This document shows, in pieces, positions 24,461 through 33,383 of a DNA stretch of 64,000 nt (position 1 is the first letter of the stretch; each line of letters starts with the position of its first letter). The DNA comes from Phytohabitans sp036906915 (GTDB lineage Bacteria; Actinomycetota; Actinomycetes; Mycobacteriales; Micromonosporaceae). The stretch lies in contig NZ_JBAKHX010000009.1 in assembly GCF_036906915.1 (NCBI RefSeq), forward strand, positions 91,393 to 155,392. Reading direction: 5' to 3'. The translations under genes were made by a program, and so were the position numbers. The notes under the pieces were generated by a model. It ran no database searches, had not been told where the DNA came from, and saw nothing but the letters and a program-made list of their open reading frames with translations.

Positions 24461-24660
24461 CCTGGCGTGCGCTCGATGCGGCGTCTCGTCCCGCTTCTGC
24501 GGTCGGGTCATGGTGGTCGGGTGTGCCGGTGGGGTCATGCGAGCAGGCGGCGAGGCTCCGCTGTGGCCAGCGCTGCGGGTGTACCCGCACGCGACGACTG
24601 CTGCGGGCCCTCTCCGGTGGCAGCGAGGACATCTGCGAGTGCACCGGCTGCGATCGGCCG

Positions 24661-24710
24661 GATCAAGGCGTCCCTTGAAGTCGCTCTAACGGCTTGGGGA
24701 CGCCTTGATC
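24661..24710. terminator. Bidirectional terminator hairpin
   Basis: GATCAAGGCGTCCC (24661-24674) pairs perfectly with 24697-24710 across a 22-nt loop, between the convergent genes ending at 24460 and 24737. Confidence 0.7.
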
Positions 24711-24736
24711 ATGTTCTCGTCCTGGATCGGCCGGGC

Positions 24737-25246
24737 TCAGCCGGGCTTTACGTGTGGGCAGACCTCGCGCGGCTGGTAGCCGCCGGGAACGCCGATGCCG
24801 ACCTTGGCCCAGAACGGCGGCGAGCCGTTTATGTGACCGCCGAGGGTGTGCCAGGACAGGCCGGGGTACTCGGCGCGCACTGCCGCGAGCCCGGCTGCGG
24901 CGAGCCCGCACCGCTGGTACTTCGGCAGCGTGTAGGGCTGTTCAACCCAGCCAGTTCCGCACAGCTGGCACACCTGGTAGTCGACGGCGAAGGCGAAGTC
25001 GTCGCCCAGGTTGGCGGCGCGCTGGCGCCAGCCGATTCGCTCGGCCGAGATGGTGTCCTGCCACGGCGTGGGCAGGCGGGGCACCTTCGGCCAGCCGTTC
25101 CGCCGGCCGAGCCGCCCCCGGCTGATCCATTGCAGGAACTCGCGGATCGGTTCTCGGCCGGAGGCGCGGCCGATCTGATCGGTCAGCGCGGCCAGGCGCC
25201 GGGCGGCTGCCCGGTCCGCCAGGGTGCCGGTGTCGGGGTCGGTCAT
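24737..25246 (-). CDS. Putative GNAT-fold protein with Cys pair (169 aa)
   Basis: The C-terminal part YQRCGLAAAGLAAVRAEYPG followed by SPPFWAKVG resembles the acetyl-CoA-binding and final motifs of GNAT folds. CQLCGTGW in the middle may bind a metal or be structural. The ATG at 25246 overlaps the preceding stop (ATGA), so it is coupled to 25243-25581. Pairs like this occur in actinomycete mobile elements; the acetyl substrate is unknown. The GNAT call is tentative. Confidence 0.5.
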   Translation of the reverse strand: MTDPDTGTLADRAAARRLAALTDQIGRASGREPIREFLQWISRGRLGRRNGWPKVPRLPTPWQDTISAERIGWRQRAANLGDDFAFAVDYQVCQLCGTGWVEQPYTLPKYQRCGLAAAGLAAVRAEYPGLSWHTLGGHINGSPPFWAKVGIGVPGGYQPREVCPHVKPG

Positions 25247-25581
25247 GGTTCGTCGCCGGCATCGTGCTGGGCCTGCTCCGCCGTGGCCAGCAGCTCGGCG
25301 GTCAGGTCGCGCATGCCGGCCACGACGGCGTACTCCGGCAGGTCGGCCGGGCTGAGTCCCTTGGCCTTGGCGCCATCCCACATCGCGTCCACGTAGTCGA
25401 ACAACGCCCTGCGAGCGGCCACCTGATCGGCGCGCTGGTGGGCGCTCAGCGCGGCGAGTGCCGCGGTGTCGTGGTCGTGGAAACCGTCAGCCACCTCGAT
25501 CGCGGCGAACTGCGCATCCCGCTCGCCTTCTTCATCGACGGCAGCCGGCGCGGCCTGGCGCCGGCGAGAGAACATGGTCAT
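25243..25581 (-). CDS. Hypothetical helical protein (112 aa)
   Basis: The protein begins TMFSRRRQAAPAA and is mostly helical and acidic, with no motif I recognise. The ATG at 25581 has GGGAG 6 nt upstream; the in-frame ATG at 25593 overlaps that site and is less likely. It is coupled to the next gene by ATGA. Confidence 0.6.
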   Translation of the reverse strand: MTMFSRRRQAAPAAVDEEGERDAQFAAIEVADGFHDHDTAALAALSAHQRADQVAARRALFDYVDAMWDGAKAKGLSPADLPEYAVVAGMRDLTAELLATAEQAQHDAGDEP

Positions 25582-25821
25582 CGCTACTCCCATCCAAGAC
25601 GGTCAACGCCCGTGGTTACGGTACGCGGCCACACCGACACGAAAGGGAGGGCGACACGCCGTGAGGTTTGCTCGACGAAGTGCCGGGTGCCTGGCCAGCG
25701 CGCGATAGCGGACGGGAACAGTCATGGGAGCGGGACGGCCGACGGCAGGTCAGCAGGCGGGCCCGTCCCGGCTACGGCCGGTCAGGCCACCGCGGTTGGT
25801 GGGCTTGGCACGTCATACGCA

Positions 25822-27087
25822 TCATGGCGGTGATTTGCGCAAAGACTCGGTGGAGTAGGGAAGGTATCGACTGTCGATGCCGAGTCCGCGAAGCAGGGGG
25901 CCGAAAAGCCGTTCGACGACCGCTGGGGCCTGGTCCACCAGCTCCGCAGTGGTGGTGGTGGTTACCCGTTCGTACTCGTCGCGACTGTAGGGATTGCCGA
26001 AGTCGCCGCCCAACGAAAGGACATGCTCGTAGGGCACGACGTCCTTCAGCCGGTCGAGTCGCACCCCGACGATCCATTGTCCCTGGTAAGCGGCGTAGTG
26101 GTCCGCCAGGCGGCCGGCCAGTGTCAGGACGCTGTGGGTCAGGCCGAGCACCACAACCGCCTGAAGCACGGACGCCGGGTCCGCCATTGCGTCCGGCTTC
26201 ACGACGTCGGTGCCTCGGCCGCAGATCAGTGAGACGCCGGCGTCCTCCTTGACGAGCAGGTCGATCATGCCGCTTTCGCGAATATGGTCGTTCCCGCTGT
26301 ACGACGTCAGGGCGACGCCCTCGGCGCGTCGGCTGCGTCGGGTCGCAACCTCGATGGTGGGCCAGAAGTAGTTGTTGCCGATGTTCTGTGAGATGCCGTT
26401 CGTGATAGCGAGCATTCGGTTCATAAAGTCGGGGGCCGTGAGCAGCTCCACCATGACGTCGTCTCGTGTGGCCAATGGTTGCGCGACGAGGTAGAGATGG
26501 CCGTTCCGGCGATCCTGTGCGGGAACGGGGTCGTCGGCGGCCAGGCGTCGCAACTGGCTCGACACGTCGTCGTGCTGTTGGGCACGCACCGAGAGGATGG
26601 CGCGTACCTCTTCATCGCCGAGTTTCCTGTTGCCCCGATCGCCGCGCCCGTAGTACACGTGGTCGATCATGTGAGGGGCCTGCGGGCTGGGCGGTATGTG
26701 GATTAGCAGACAACCATGGCCGGGCTTGGCGGGGTCTTCAAGCTCTACGCAACGGACCATCAGTGGCGGGTGTACACGTCCCCGCGCGACGTGGTCCACT
26801 CGGTCGGCGAGCCCAGCCAGTTGCACCCCGCAAACGGTGCCAGCTCGACTTTGCCGGTCTTCAACACCGATGACCAGGAGGCCGCCGTCAATGGCCAGGG
26901 AGGCGAGATCGATCGCCAGGTCGGTGTTCTTGTCCCGCCCTTTTCCCAGCTCTTGCTTTAGATCAACCCAGTGTGACTCGTCGAGAATGCCGCCGGCGAC
27001 CGCATCGATCACGTCCTGCCATGACCCGGGGTGCCATCGCCCGCGTTCTGGCCCGAGGTATACGTTGCCCGCCCACTGGTGTGTCAT
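25822..27087 (-). CDS. Schlafen/AlbA_2-type DNA-binding domain protein (421 aa)
   Basis: Residues about 35-150 (ESHWVDLKQELG, DLAIDLASLAIDGGLLVIGVED, LIHIPPSPQAPHMID, YYGRGDRGNRKL) match the AlbA_2/Schlafen-like domain pattern found in predicted regulators and defence-type proteins. The C-terminal 250 residues are not recognised. It stands alone, with 240 bp or more on both sides. A role in phage defence or transcription control is possible from the family only. Confidence 0.7.
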   Translation of the reverse strand: MTHQWAGNVYLGPERGRWHPGSWQDVIDAVAGGILDESHWVDLKQELGKGRDKNTDLAIDLASLAIDGGLLVIGVEDRQSRAGTVCGVQLAGLADRVDHVARGRVHPPLMVRCVELEDPAKPGHGCLLIHIPPSPQAPHMIDHVYYGRGDRGNRKLGDEEVRAILSVRAQQHDDVSSQLRRLAADDPVPAQDRRNGHLYLVAQPLATRDDVMVELLTAPDFMNRMLAITNGISQNIGNNYFWPTIEVATRRSRRAEGVALTSYSGNDHIRESGMIDLLVKEDAGVSLICGRGTDVVKPDAMADPASVLQAVVVLGLTHSVLTLAGRLADHYAAYQGQWIVGVRLDRLKDVVPYEHVLSLGGDFGNPYSRDEYERVTTTTTAELVDQAPAVVERLFGPLLRGLGIDSRYLPYSTESLRKSPP

Positions 27088-27484
27088 GAGTCCGTTCTTA
27101 TACGGTCGCTGCCGGCCGTAGCACCGAACTCGCGTGGCTCGCGGCGGAGCCTGTTGTCCTCATCGCCTCGCGGGCGCGGCGTGGGTCGCGCGATGCGGGC
27201 TCGGATTCAGGCCAGCGTGTTAGCCACCGTCCAGGATAGAGCCGGACGACAGTGCAAGATCGTCGTAAGCAAGGAAGTGCGCGGGTGAGCTGTCTGCCCT
27301 TCGCCCGAACCGGGCCGGAAAGCCCTCGGGTAGGCGTCCCGCGCGACGCCACGCTCATCGTATAACCACCGCAGGCGTGCGTGCGAGCGACACGCGGGAG
27401 GACGGTGGAGGCCGGCCTCGTCCCGCGTGTGACCGGCCAGATGATCTGAGACCAACGGAGGCGGGGGCCCGCGATCTCCTGGTC
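27088..27484. other. Intergenic region, no gene seen
   Basis: 397 bp between two leftward genes. Short open frames look like shadows. A modest inverted repeat (GGGC...GCCC around 27295-27340) could end the HTH gene transcript. Confidence 0.35.
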
Positions 27485-28024
27485 CTAGTTGGGTCCGTCG
27501 CTGGAGCTGGTACGAAGGACGGGCTCGCCGTTGTGGGTGCTTCCGGTGTCGGCAGCGTCGTAACGGTCCCGCTCGTCGCGCGCCGCCTGGGCGACGAACC
27601 CGGACGGGTCGTCATCGTCCGTCTGCAGGCCGGCGGGTGAGAACCACATGCCACGGCCGGCGTAGCTCTTGCGCTCTTCGAGGATCCACCGCTTGACGGT
27701 GGGAAACGGCACGTCGGACAGGCGCGCGAGGTCGCGCCAGGACAGCAGGAACTGGTCGCGGCCGGCGAGCAGGGCCGCGCGACGGCCCAGCCCCATGATG
27801 CGGAAGACCTCCCGGTACATGGCCATCTGTAGTTCGAACTCGCGTTCGTCTTTGGCGACGTCGGGTTCGGTGCTTCGGCCGATCTTGCGCAGCAACGCGC
27901 CGAGCTGGCCGGAGGACGCGAAGACGCTGAGCATGCCGCTCGGGTCATCGTCGTCGCGGGAGTAGGTGATGGTGATCGTGCGGGTATCAGAGCCCTCGGT
28001 TCGACGGTGCTTGATCACGTCCAT
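27485..28024 (-). CDS. HTH DNA-binding protein, probably autoregulated (179 aa)
   Basis: An HTH-like segment, WRDLARLSDVPFPTVKRWILEE, lies near residues 105-130. The rest is helical, with repeated DDDDPSG motifs near both ends. The ATG at 28024 follows GGAGG. Tandem 23-bp operators lie 21-66 nt upstream, which fits autoregulation of a plasmid or phage-type repressor. I do not recognise the family. Confidence 0.65.
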   Translation of the reverse strand: MDVIKHRRTEGSDTRTITITYSRDDDDPSGMLSVFASSGQLGALLRKIGRSTEPDVAKDEREFELQMAMYREVFRIMGLGRRAALLAGRDQFLLSWRDLARLSDVPFPTVKRWILEERKSYAGRGMWFSPAGLQTDDDDPSGFVAQAARDERDRYDAADTGSTHNGEPVLRTSSSDGPN

Positions 28025-28044
28025 GCGGCGGCCTCCAGGGATCG

Positions 28045-28090
28045 CTGTATCAATTTGACACACCGGACTGTATCAGAATGACACACCGGC
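28045..28090. repeat. Two tandem 23-bp operator repeats
   Basis: Units 28045-28067 and 28068-28090 share 19-20 of 23 positions. The first contains TGTATCAATTTGACACA, a near-palindrome (14 of 17). The 23-bp period is close to two helical turns, typical of operators bound side by side. Confidence 0.8.
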
Positions 28091-28388
28091 GGTGGTGTGG
28101 CGACGCCCGGCTTCGAGGGTCTTAGTTAGGTCCGGGAATCGAACATTCCCGGACCTTACTCACCAGTCGGCGTCCGCCCTCGCTTCTCCGGCCCGCCCCG
28201 CCCGGCTCCGGTGTGGGCGAGGTCTGGAGCTGGGGGAGTGGCGGCCAGCCGGGGCGGCCCGTGATTTGGCCCCGCGAATTCGCCTCCAGCCCTCGCCGCT
28301 CGGTGGCGTGGGTCGGTTCCACAAACGGGGGATTCCTGAACATGTGGGGGCAGGATTTAAGTTGGCCCACAGTTGGCAAGATGTGGGT

Positions 28389-28394
28389 TAGGCT
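28389..28394 (+). promoter_or_regulatory. -10 element for a leaderless operon
   Basis: TAGGCT ends 6 nt before ATG 28401, the same geometry as the consensus leaderless promoter at 12650-12678. No good -35 is visible. Confidence 0.45.
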
Positions 28395-28400
28395 GCCGGC

Positions 28401-28916
28401 ATGCCCCCGCAGTCCGCCCGGCCCCGGAACGCGACGACGACCCTCGACCGGGCCGCCCGCCCACCAAACAACGACCGGTGCACCGTCGCGCCGGCGGTGG
28501 CCGGCGCGCCGGCCACGGTGCGGGTGTGCGCCCGGCCGTGCCGCTCCTGCCCGTGGCGGCGCGACACCGCCGGCCGGTTCCGGTACGACAACCTGGCCGA
28601 CTACGCGGCCGGCACCATCCCCGGCGCGCCCGGCTTCGGCCGGCCCGTCGACGGCGACCCCGCCGCGGCGTTCGGCACGCTGTTCGCCTGCCACCACCTC
28701 GCGGAGACCAGCGCGCACCTGTGCGCCGGCTGGCTCGCCGTGCACGGCGCCGAGCACCCGGCGGTCCGGCTCGGCCTCGCCGTCGGCCTGATCGACCCGG
28801 CCGCCCTCACCGCGGGCGAGGACTGGCCGGAGCTGTTCGAGTGCGCGGCCGAGATGCTGGCCGCGCACGACCCGCACGCGTCGACGACGCCCGAGACGGA
28901 GCTGATGCCACGATGA
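28401..28916 (+). CDS. DUF6283-like Cys-rich protein (171 aa)
   Basis: PCRSCPWRRD, FACHHL and LCAGWLAVHG with their cysteines and histidine match the pattern I associate with DUF6283, found in actinomycete and phage genomes; metal binding is likely. It has no Shine-Dalgarno site and a -10 at the leaderless distance. Its TGA overlaps the ATG of the AbrB-PIN fusion, making it first in a three-gene coupled operon that ends in an integrase. Confidence 0.65.
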   Translation: MPPQSARPRNATTTLDRAARPPNNDRCTVAPAVAGAPATVRVCARPCRSCPWRRDTAGRFRYDNLADYAAGTIPGAPGFGRPVDGDPAAAFGTLFACHHLAETSAHLCAGWLAVHGAEHPAVRLGLAVGLIDPAALTAGEDWPELFECAAEMLAAHDPHASTTPETELMPR

Positions 28917-29698
28917 AACTGGAAGGCGCGACCGGCGCCGCCGCCCGCCCGTCCACGGTGGACCACCGGCGGCGGTTCACGTTGCCCACGGCCCTGGCTG
29001 ATGCCGCCGGCATCGCGGCGGGCCTGGTGGTGGTGCTGCGCGGCGAGCGGCCAGGCGAGCTCGTCGTGGCCACCGGCGACGCGGCCCTGGCCCGGGTCCG
29101 CTCCGCCCTGGCCGCCACCCTCGACACGCACGGCGCGCACGGCTCGCTGAGCGCCGCGCTCGTCGACGGCCTCGGCCGGCCCGCGCCCGGCCCGGCCACC
29201 GGAGCGCCGGTCGACCTGCCCGCCGACGGGCTGATCATCTGCGACACGTCGCCGCTGCTGGCCCTGCTGGACGGCGACCCGGCCGGCGACGCCCTGGTGC
29301 CGCTGCTGCCCCGCCTGGTCATCACCGAGGCCGTCGCGGATGAGTTGTTCGCGGTGCTGCTGGCCGCCGGGATGACCGCGACCGGCAACATCCCGGCCGC
29401 CGGATCCGGGCGCCAGCACGGCTTCGACGCGGTGGCGGACGTACTGGCCGCGCTCGGGCTGCGCACCGCGGGCCTGGACACCGAATGGGCACCGGTCCGG
29501 GTCCTGCAGTACCAGCTGCGCCGCGCCGGCGACCTCGCCGACGCCGAACGCGCCACCCTGGCCCTGGCCGCGCACCTGGGCGCGCCCGCGCTGCTGGGCC
29601 GCCCGGTCGGCGAACTGCCCCCCGCGGTGAGCGTCACGGTCCTCGACCACCGCGACCTCGCCCCGGCCGGCGACGCGCCGGCGGCCGCCGCGGCGTGA
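28913..29698 (+). CDS. AbrB-like / PIN-domain fusion protein (261 aa)
   Basis: The N-terminus VDHRRRFTLPTALADAAGI fits an AbrB/SpoVT swapped-hairpin DNA-binding domain, the usual antitoxin in VapB pairs. From about residue 100 a PIN nuclease fold follows: ICDTSPLLALL (first Asp), VITEAVADELF (Glu) and DLADAERATLALA (third Asp). Antitoxin and toxin modules are thus in one chain. It overlaps its neighbours on both sides (ATGA and GTGA). It may act as a self-contained regulator or RNase; toxicity is untested. Confidence 0.7.
   Translation: MKLEGATGAAARPSTVDHRRRFTLPTALADAAGIAAGLVVVLRGERPGELVVATGDAALARVRSALAATLDTHGAHGSLSAALVDGLGRPAPGPATGAPVDLPADGLIICDTSPLLALLDGDPAGDALVPLLPRLVITEAVADELFAVLLAAGMTATGNIPAAGSGRQHGFDAVADVLAALGLRTAGLDTEWAPVRVLQYQLRRAGDLADAERATLALAAHLGAPALLGRPVGELPPAVSVTVLDHRDLAPAGDAPAAAAA
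28999..29015. repeat. Palindrome GATGCCGSCGGCATC, occurrence 2
   Basis: GATGCCGCCGGCATC (29000-29014) lies inside the coding sequence of the AbrB-PIN fusion. Confidence 0.6.
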
Positions 29699-30981
29699 CC
29701 GGACCGGCCACCCCGACGACTGCGGCCGGCGCCGACGACCTGGCATCGGCCGGCCCGCTGCCTGCGCCCCGGCCGCCGGCCGCAGCCGGACCGGCGGCGC
29801 ACCCGGACGCGGGCCCGGCGGGGGAGGTGCTGCACGGGGAACTGGTCGAGCCGGCCCCGCCGGCCGTGCCCGGTACCGCGTCAACGCGGCTCGACCTGGA
29901 CCGCTGGCTGGCCACCCACCAGCCGCGCGACGACGCTGCCCTGCACCGGCTGCGGGACCTCGCGGCCGACGTCGCCGGCTACGCGCAGTCGTCTCGGGCC
30001 GCGCAGACGGTCCGCAAGTACGACACCGGCTGGTCCGCGTTCACCGACTGGTGCGCGCAGTTCGAGTTCCCGGCCGGGCCGCCGACCGCCGTGGAGGTGG
30101 TCGCGCTGTACCTGGCGCAGCTGGCCCGCGACGGCCTCGCCGTGTCCACCATGGACGGCCGGCTCGCCGCGATCCGCGACCGGCACCTCGACGCCGGGCT
30201 GCTGCCGCCCACCGACGACCCCAGGCTGCGCCGCATCCGCGACGGCGTCCGCCGCGTCCACGGCCGACCCGTCGAAGGCGTCAGCGCCATCGGGCTGCCG
30301 CTGCTGGCGGCGATGCTCGCCACCCTGCCCGCCGACGACCCCGGCCCGGCCGCCCCGCTGCCCGCCCGCCGCGCGTACCTGGCCGCGCTGCGCGACCGGT
30401 GCCTGCTCACCGTCGGCTACCTGGCCGCCCTGCGCCGCGAAGAGCTCGCCGGGCTACCCGTCGACCACCTCGAACTGGCGCCCGAGGGGCTGCGGCTGCT
30501 GGTCGCTCGCAGCAAGACGGACCCGACCGGCACCGGCCGCCGCGTGGACCTGCCGTGGGCGCCGCCAGAGGTGGCCTGGCTGTGCCCGGTTCGCGCCACC
30601 CTGGCCTGGCTGGACGCCGCCGGCCGCCGCGACCACCTACACCGGCCCGGCCGCCCACGCACCGGCGAGATCCCACTGCTGTCCGGCATCACCCTCGGCG
30701 GCCAGGTGCGGACCACCGCGCTGACCGACCGGCACGTCGCCCGCACGGTGAAGGCCGTTGCCACGGCCGCCGGCCAACCCGCCGAGGTCGTCGACCAGCT
30801 CGCCGGCCACTCCCTACGCGCCGGGTTCGCCACCGCGGCCGAGGCCGCCGGCGTACCCCGGTCGGTGATCTCCCGGGTCCTGGGCCACGCAACCGGCACC
30901 ACCACCGACCGCTACATCCGCCACACCTTCGACGGCGCCGCCCAGCAAGCGGTGTATGCGCTGGCCGCTGACCTGGTGTGA
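29695..30981 (+). CDS. Tyrosine recombinase / integrase (428 aa)
   Basis: All catalytic positions are present: Arg247/248 in AALRREEL, Lys in RSKTD, His372-x-x-Arg375 (HSLRAGF), His398 (GHATGT) and Tyr407 (DRYIRHT). The N-terminal SAM-like core-binding domain spans about residues 70-200 (TVRKYDTGWSAFTDWC). The GTG at 29695 overlaps the stop of the AbrB-PIN gene, so a Pro/Ala-rich N-terminal tail of about 60 residues is included. No adjacent tRNA att site is visible; a 15-bp palindrome covers its stop codon. Confidence 0.9.
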   Translation: MTGPATPTTAAGADDLASAGPLPAPRPPAAAGPAAHPDAGPAGEVLHGELVEPAPPAVPGTASTRLDLDRWLATHQPRDDAALHRLRDLAADVAGYAQSSRAAQTVRKYDTGWSAFTDWCAQFEFPAGPPTAVEVVALYLAQLARDGLAVSTMDGRLAAIRDRHLDAGLLPPTDDPRLRRIRDGVRRVHGRPVEGVSAIGLPLLAAMLATLPADDPGPAAPLPARRAYLAALRDRCLLTVGYLAALRREELAGLPVDHLELAPEGLRLLVARSKTDPTGTGRRVDLPWAPPEVAWLCPVRATLAWLDAAGRRDHLHRPGRPRTGEIPLLSGITLGGQVRTTALTDRHVARTVKAVATAAGQPAEVVDQLAGHSLRAGFATAAEAAGVPRSVISRVLGHATGTTTDRYIRHTFDGAAQQAVYALAADLV

Positions 30982-30994
30982 TGCCGCCGGCATC
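30980..30994. repeat. Palindrome GATGCCGSCGGCATC, occurrence 3
   Basis: GATGCCGCCGGCATC overlaps the TGA of the integrase gene. It could be a recombination core or simply an iterated genomic palindrome. Confidence 0.6.
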
Positions 30995-31083
30995 GCCCGA
31001 CCGCCTGGCCAGCCCGGCCGGCACAAGCGGTCACGTCACGGCACGGCCGGAGGTAGATCATTTCGAGCAGGTCATAGGCGGGA

Positions 31084-31370
31084 CTACGTCGGGCCCTTAG
31101 CGATTTTGGCGAGGTATTCCGGAGAGGGCATGCGCAAGCCGGGCGATGCCCAATCCAATCCCACCGGCGGGATCGACCAGTCATCGGGCGACGCCAGGAC
31201 GACCGTGCCGCCGAAGAATCTGGCGTCGGCGAAGTTGACCGTGCCACCGGAGAACTCGGCGGCGCCGAAATGGACCGTGCCGCCGGAGAACTCGGCATTG
31301 GCGAAGTTGACCATGCCGCCGGAGATTATCGGGAGATCAGCTGCCCCTCGACGGCTGGTCCCTCCGGCAT
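31084..31370 (-). pseudogene. Pentapeptide-repeat protein remnant, frameshifted
   Basis: The readable part (31084-31314) has 15-residue repeats built on FSGGTV (NFANAEFSGGTVHF and onward), the beta-helix pattern of pentapeptide-repeat proteins. An ATG at 31370 with a perfect AGGAGG site 9 nt upstream opens a frame that ends after 14 codons, out of phase by one base with the repeat frame. The repeat frame itself stays open upstream. A single-base indel near 31320-31350 would join them, so the gene looks broken; a short real protein from ATG 31314 is the alternative. Confidence 0.5.
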
Positions 31371-31591
31371 GCCCAGGATCCTCCTAACGCGCTGGTGGTT
31401 ACCTTGATGAGGGCTGCTACGCCGTCAGCACGGGTGACGACGGCGTAACGCGCAAGCCCGTGGACGCTGCGGACTTCTGGCCGCCGAGGGACAGCCTGGA
31501 GTACGGCACACTGGTCATCGTCAACAGTGGTAAAGACTATGCGGAGGGCTGAGCAGGTTGCCAATGTTGGCCTGGCTCGCCGCGCCAGCAC

Positions 31592-32158
31592 TCACCGAAG
31601 GGGTTCCACCTGCTGGTAGTCCAGCACGCGGCGACGCGCGATCATCTCCACGACGTCGCGGGCCTTCTGGCCAGAGAACTCATTCCGTTGCGCCAGTTTC
31701 GCCAAGGAGTCTGCCCCTTCGTTCAACGGATGACCCTTGTGACCAGGCACCCACCGCACATCCACGTGACCAGCGCCACAAGCCAGAAACCCCGCCAACC
31801 TGACCAATGACGGCGGTGCAGGAGATGGTCGAGTCGTCGGATAGCCGGACGGCAGAGTCAGGTCGCCTTCTAGCCAGCGCCCGAGGAATGAACCAGCGGC
31901 CCTGCTGTCGACGAGCAGGAGGAATCGGCCGGACGGACGAATGTGCCGCAATGCGTACGCCACTGCACGCAGTTCGCCTATGGTCGTTGAGTCCGACCCG
32001 ACGATCCGACTCTCCGGATGCCGCTGGAACAACGCGCCGTAGTGTCCCTGGTTCGATAGCCACCCGAGGCCCAGCTTCGTACCGGCGACTGAGGCGTCGG
32101 TGGCCAGCACGAGACCGTCGGAGGTGACGACGTCCGCCAACCGCCCTCTGGTATTCAC
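31592..32158 (-). CDS. Ribonuclease HI-family protein (188 aa)
   Basis: RNase H type I layout: LATDASVAGTKLGLGWL (first Asp), TIGELRAVAYAL (Glu), FLLLVDSRAAGSF (second Asp), and WVPGHKGHPLNEGADSLAK (His and final Asp). All metal-binding positions are present, so it is probably active against RNA in RNA-DNA hybrids. It stands alone in an accessory stretch, as is common for mobile-element RNase HI copies. Confidence 0.85.
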   Translation of the reverse strand: MNTRGRLADVVTSDGLVLATDASVAGTKLGLGWLSNQGHYGALFQRHPESRIVGSDSTTIGELRAVAYALRHIRPSGRFLLLVDSRAAGSFLGRWLEGDLTLPSGYPTTRPSPAPPSLVRLAGFLACGAGHVDVRWVPGHKGHPLNEGADSLAKLAQRNEFSGQKARDVVEMIARRRVLDYQQVEPLR

Positions 32159-32735
32159 GGTCTGGCCCTGGTCTGCGGTGCCGGCGCCGCCACCGCGAGC
32201 GGCATAACACCTCCAGCGCGTAGCCCGACCGCGCGGACAGGTCTAACTCGCGCGCTAGACGCCACCATACAACGGAGCTACCGCCGCGCGGTGGCGCCTA
32301 GGCCGCAAGTCAACCAGCAAGCGCCGTGGTGTCGAGACCGGACGGTGCCCTCGGTGAGGTACCCATTACCTGTCTCGTTTCCTAACTACTCACGCCATCC
32401 CGTACCACCGCTATCCATTCGCACACCTCACCATCCCGACACACTGCAATCTGGCACCGCCCACCGGGACTGCGCACAGGGATTGAGCCGCTGCAACAAG
32501 GTGTGCCTTGATCGCCGTCCTTACGCCGGCCTTGGGCGACCACGGGCTCCCACCCTGCCCGCAGCAGCGCGGCTCGGGCGGCGCGGCGTCGTCGGCGGTC
32601 GTCCTGTACGGCTGTAGATCCCCGCGCGCTGGGAAGCGGGCACTCGGCCCGTCGTGTTGAGAGAGGGTACGCGCCGCACCACGCCGGGCTTGGGCGTCTT
32701 CCACCACGGCCGTGCCGGTGGGCACCCTTGGCGTC
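32159..32735. other. Long gap without a convincing gene
   Basis: 577 bp. The leftward frames here (for example 32382-33053) have Arg-rich, shadow-like composition and overlap better rightward candidates. No RNA gene or strong hairpin is seen. Confidence 0.4.
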
Positions 32736-32957
32736 ATGACGCTGGAAGACGATCTGGACCAAGCCGCGGTCACCGTCGTGGTACTCAGCCTCGCGGCGAA
32801 TCTCCCGGATGTTGCTCAGGACCGCCTGGAGTCGGCGGCTGAGGCGGCCGTCGCCGCGGTTCGGCCGTTCCTCGATGGCACGGAGCGGTCGAGGATCGCG
32901 GCGAGCGAGGTGCCTGCAGCCGGGGCGGTGCCTGACCGTCACGGCGGTTCCGACTGA
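32736..32957 (+). CDS. Small hypothetical protein (73 aa)
   Basis: TLEDDLDQAAVTVVVLSLAA and ESAAEAAVAAVRPFLDG look like two amphipathic helices, and third-position GC is high. The ATG at 32736 has no ribosome site and no clear -10, so this is a weak call. Confidence 0.4.
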   Translation: MTLEDDLDQAAVTVVVLSLAANLPDVAQDRLESAAEAAVAAVRPFLDGTERSRIAASEVPAAGAVPDRHGGSD

Positions 32958-33045
32958 ACGGCCGGACTGGTCACATCGGGTGTGGGACAAGGTTGACCAC
33001 ACCGGCGGATGCAGCGGTTGCCGGCGGCGGCATACCGTCGGCGCG

Positions 33046-33342
33046 ATGCACAACCCGACCAGCCCGAATGATTCGCACGCTCTGGCACGAGCGGCACTAA
33101 ATGCCGCCAGTCGTGACCCGATCCTGGACGGCCTGATCGGCTGGTACGCAGCGGACGCCAGGCACCTCGGCGCTGGCCCTGGTCGACGCGTCGATCTGGA
33201 CCAGCTGCTGGCTGGCGCCGGTCCGGATACGCACCTGTACGCCGGTCACACGGCCGGCGTGCTGGCGACCGCCGGTATCTTGCGGGCGGGCGGCCAGGTT
33301 GGGGTTGCGACGGCAGCGGTCGACGACCGCCGGGTGGCGTGA
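33046..33342 (+). CDS. Small hypothetical protein (98 aa)
   Basis: The protein begins MHNPTSPNDSHALARAALN, followed by ILDGLIGWYAADARHLG and helical, Ala-rich segments. TACCGT at 33033-33038 lies 7 nt before the ATG, near the leaderless distance, and no Shine-Dalgarno site is present. Family unknown. Confidence 0.5.
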   Translation: MHNPTSPNDSHALARAALNAASRDPILDGLIGWYAADARHLGAGPGRRVDLDQLLAGAGPDTHLYAGHTAGVLATAGILRAGGQVGVATAAVDDRRVA

Positions 33343-33383
33343 CCTCGCGTTTGACCTGCGCACACGTCGGGTAGGTCGCGGTC

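Larger units (their letters stand above)
28025..28400. other. Divergent control region
   Basis: 376 bp between the HTH gene and the integrase operon. It holds the tandem 23-bp repeats 28045-28090 and the -10-like TAGGCT at 28389-28394. I see no gene. Confidence 0.6.

Noticed and set aside
24467..25396. 309-codon rightward gene
   Set aside because: It is antisense to two coupled leftward genes with better codon use and an ATGA junction.
28999..30994. attL/attR pair formed by the GATGCCGCCGGCATC palindromes
   Set aside because: One copy lies inside a coding gene, and two further copies occur elsewhere, so an iterated palindrome is more likely than att sites.
32382..33053. 223-codon leftward gene
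   Set aside because: Arg/Ser-rich shadow composition, no ribosome site, and it overlaps two more plausible rightward small genes.
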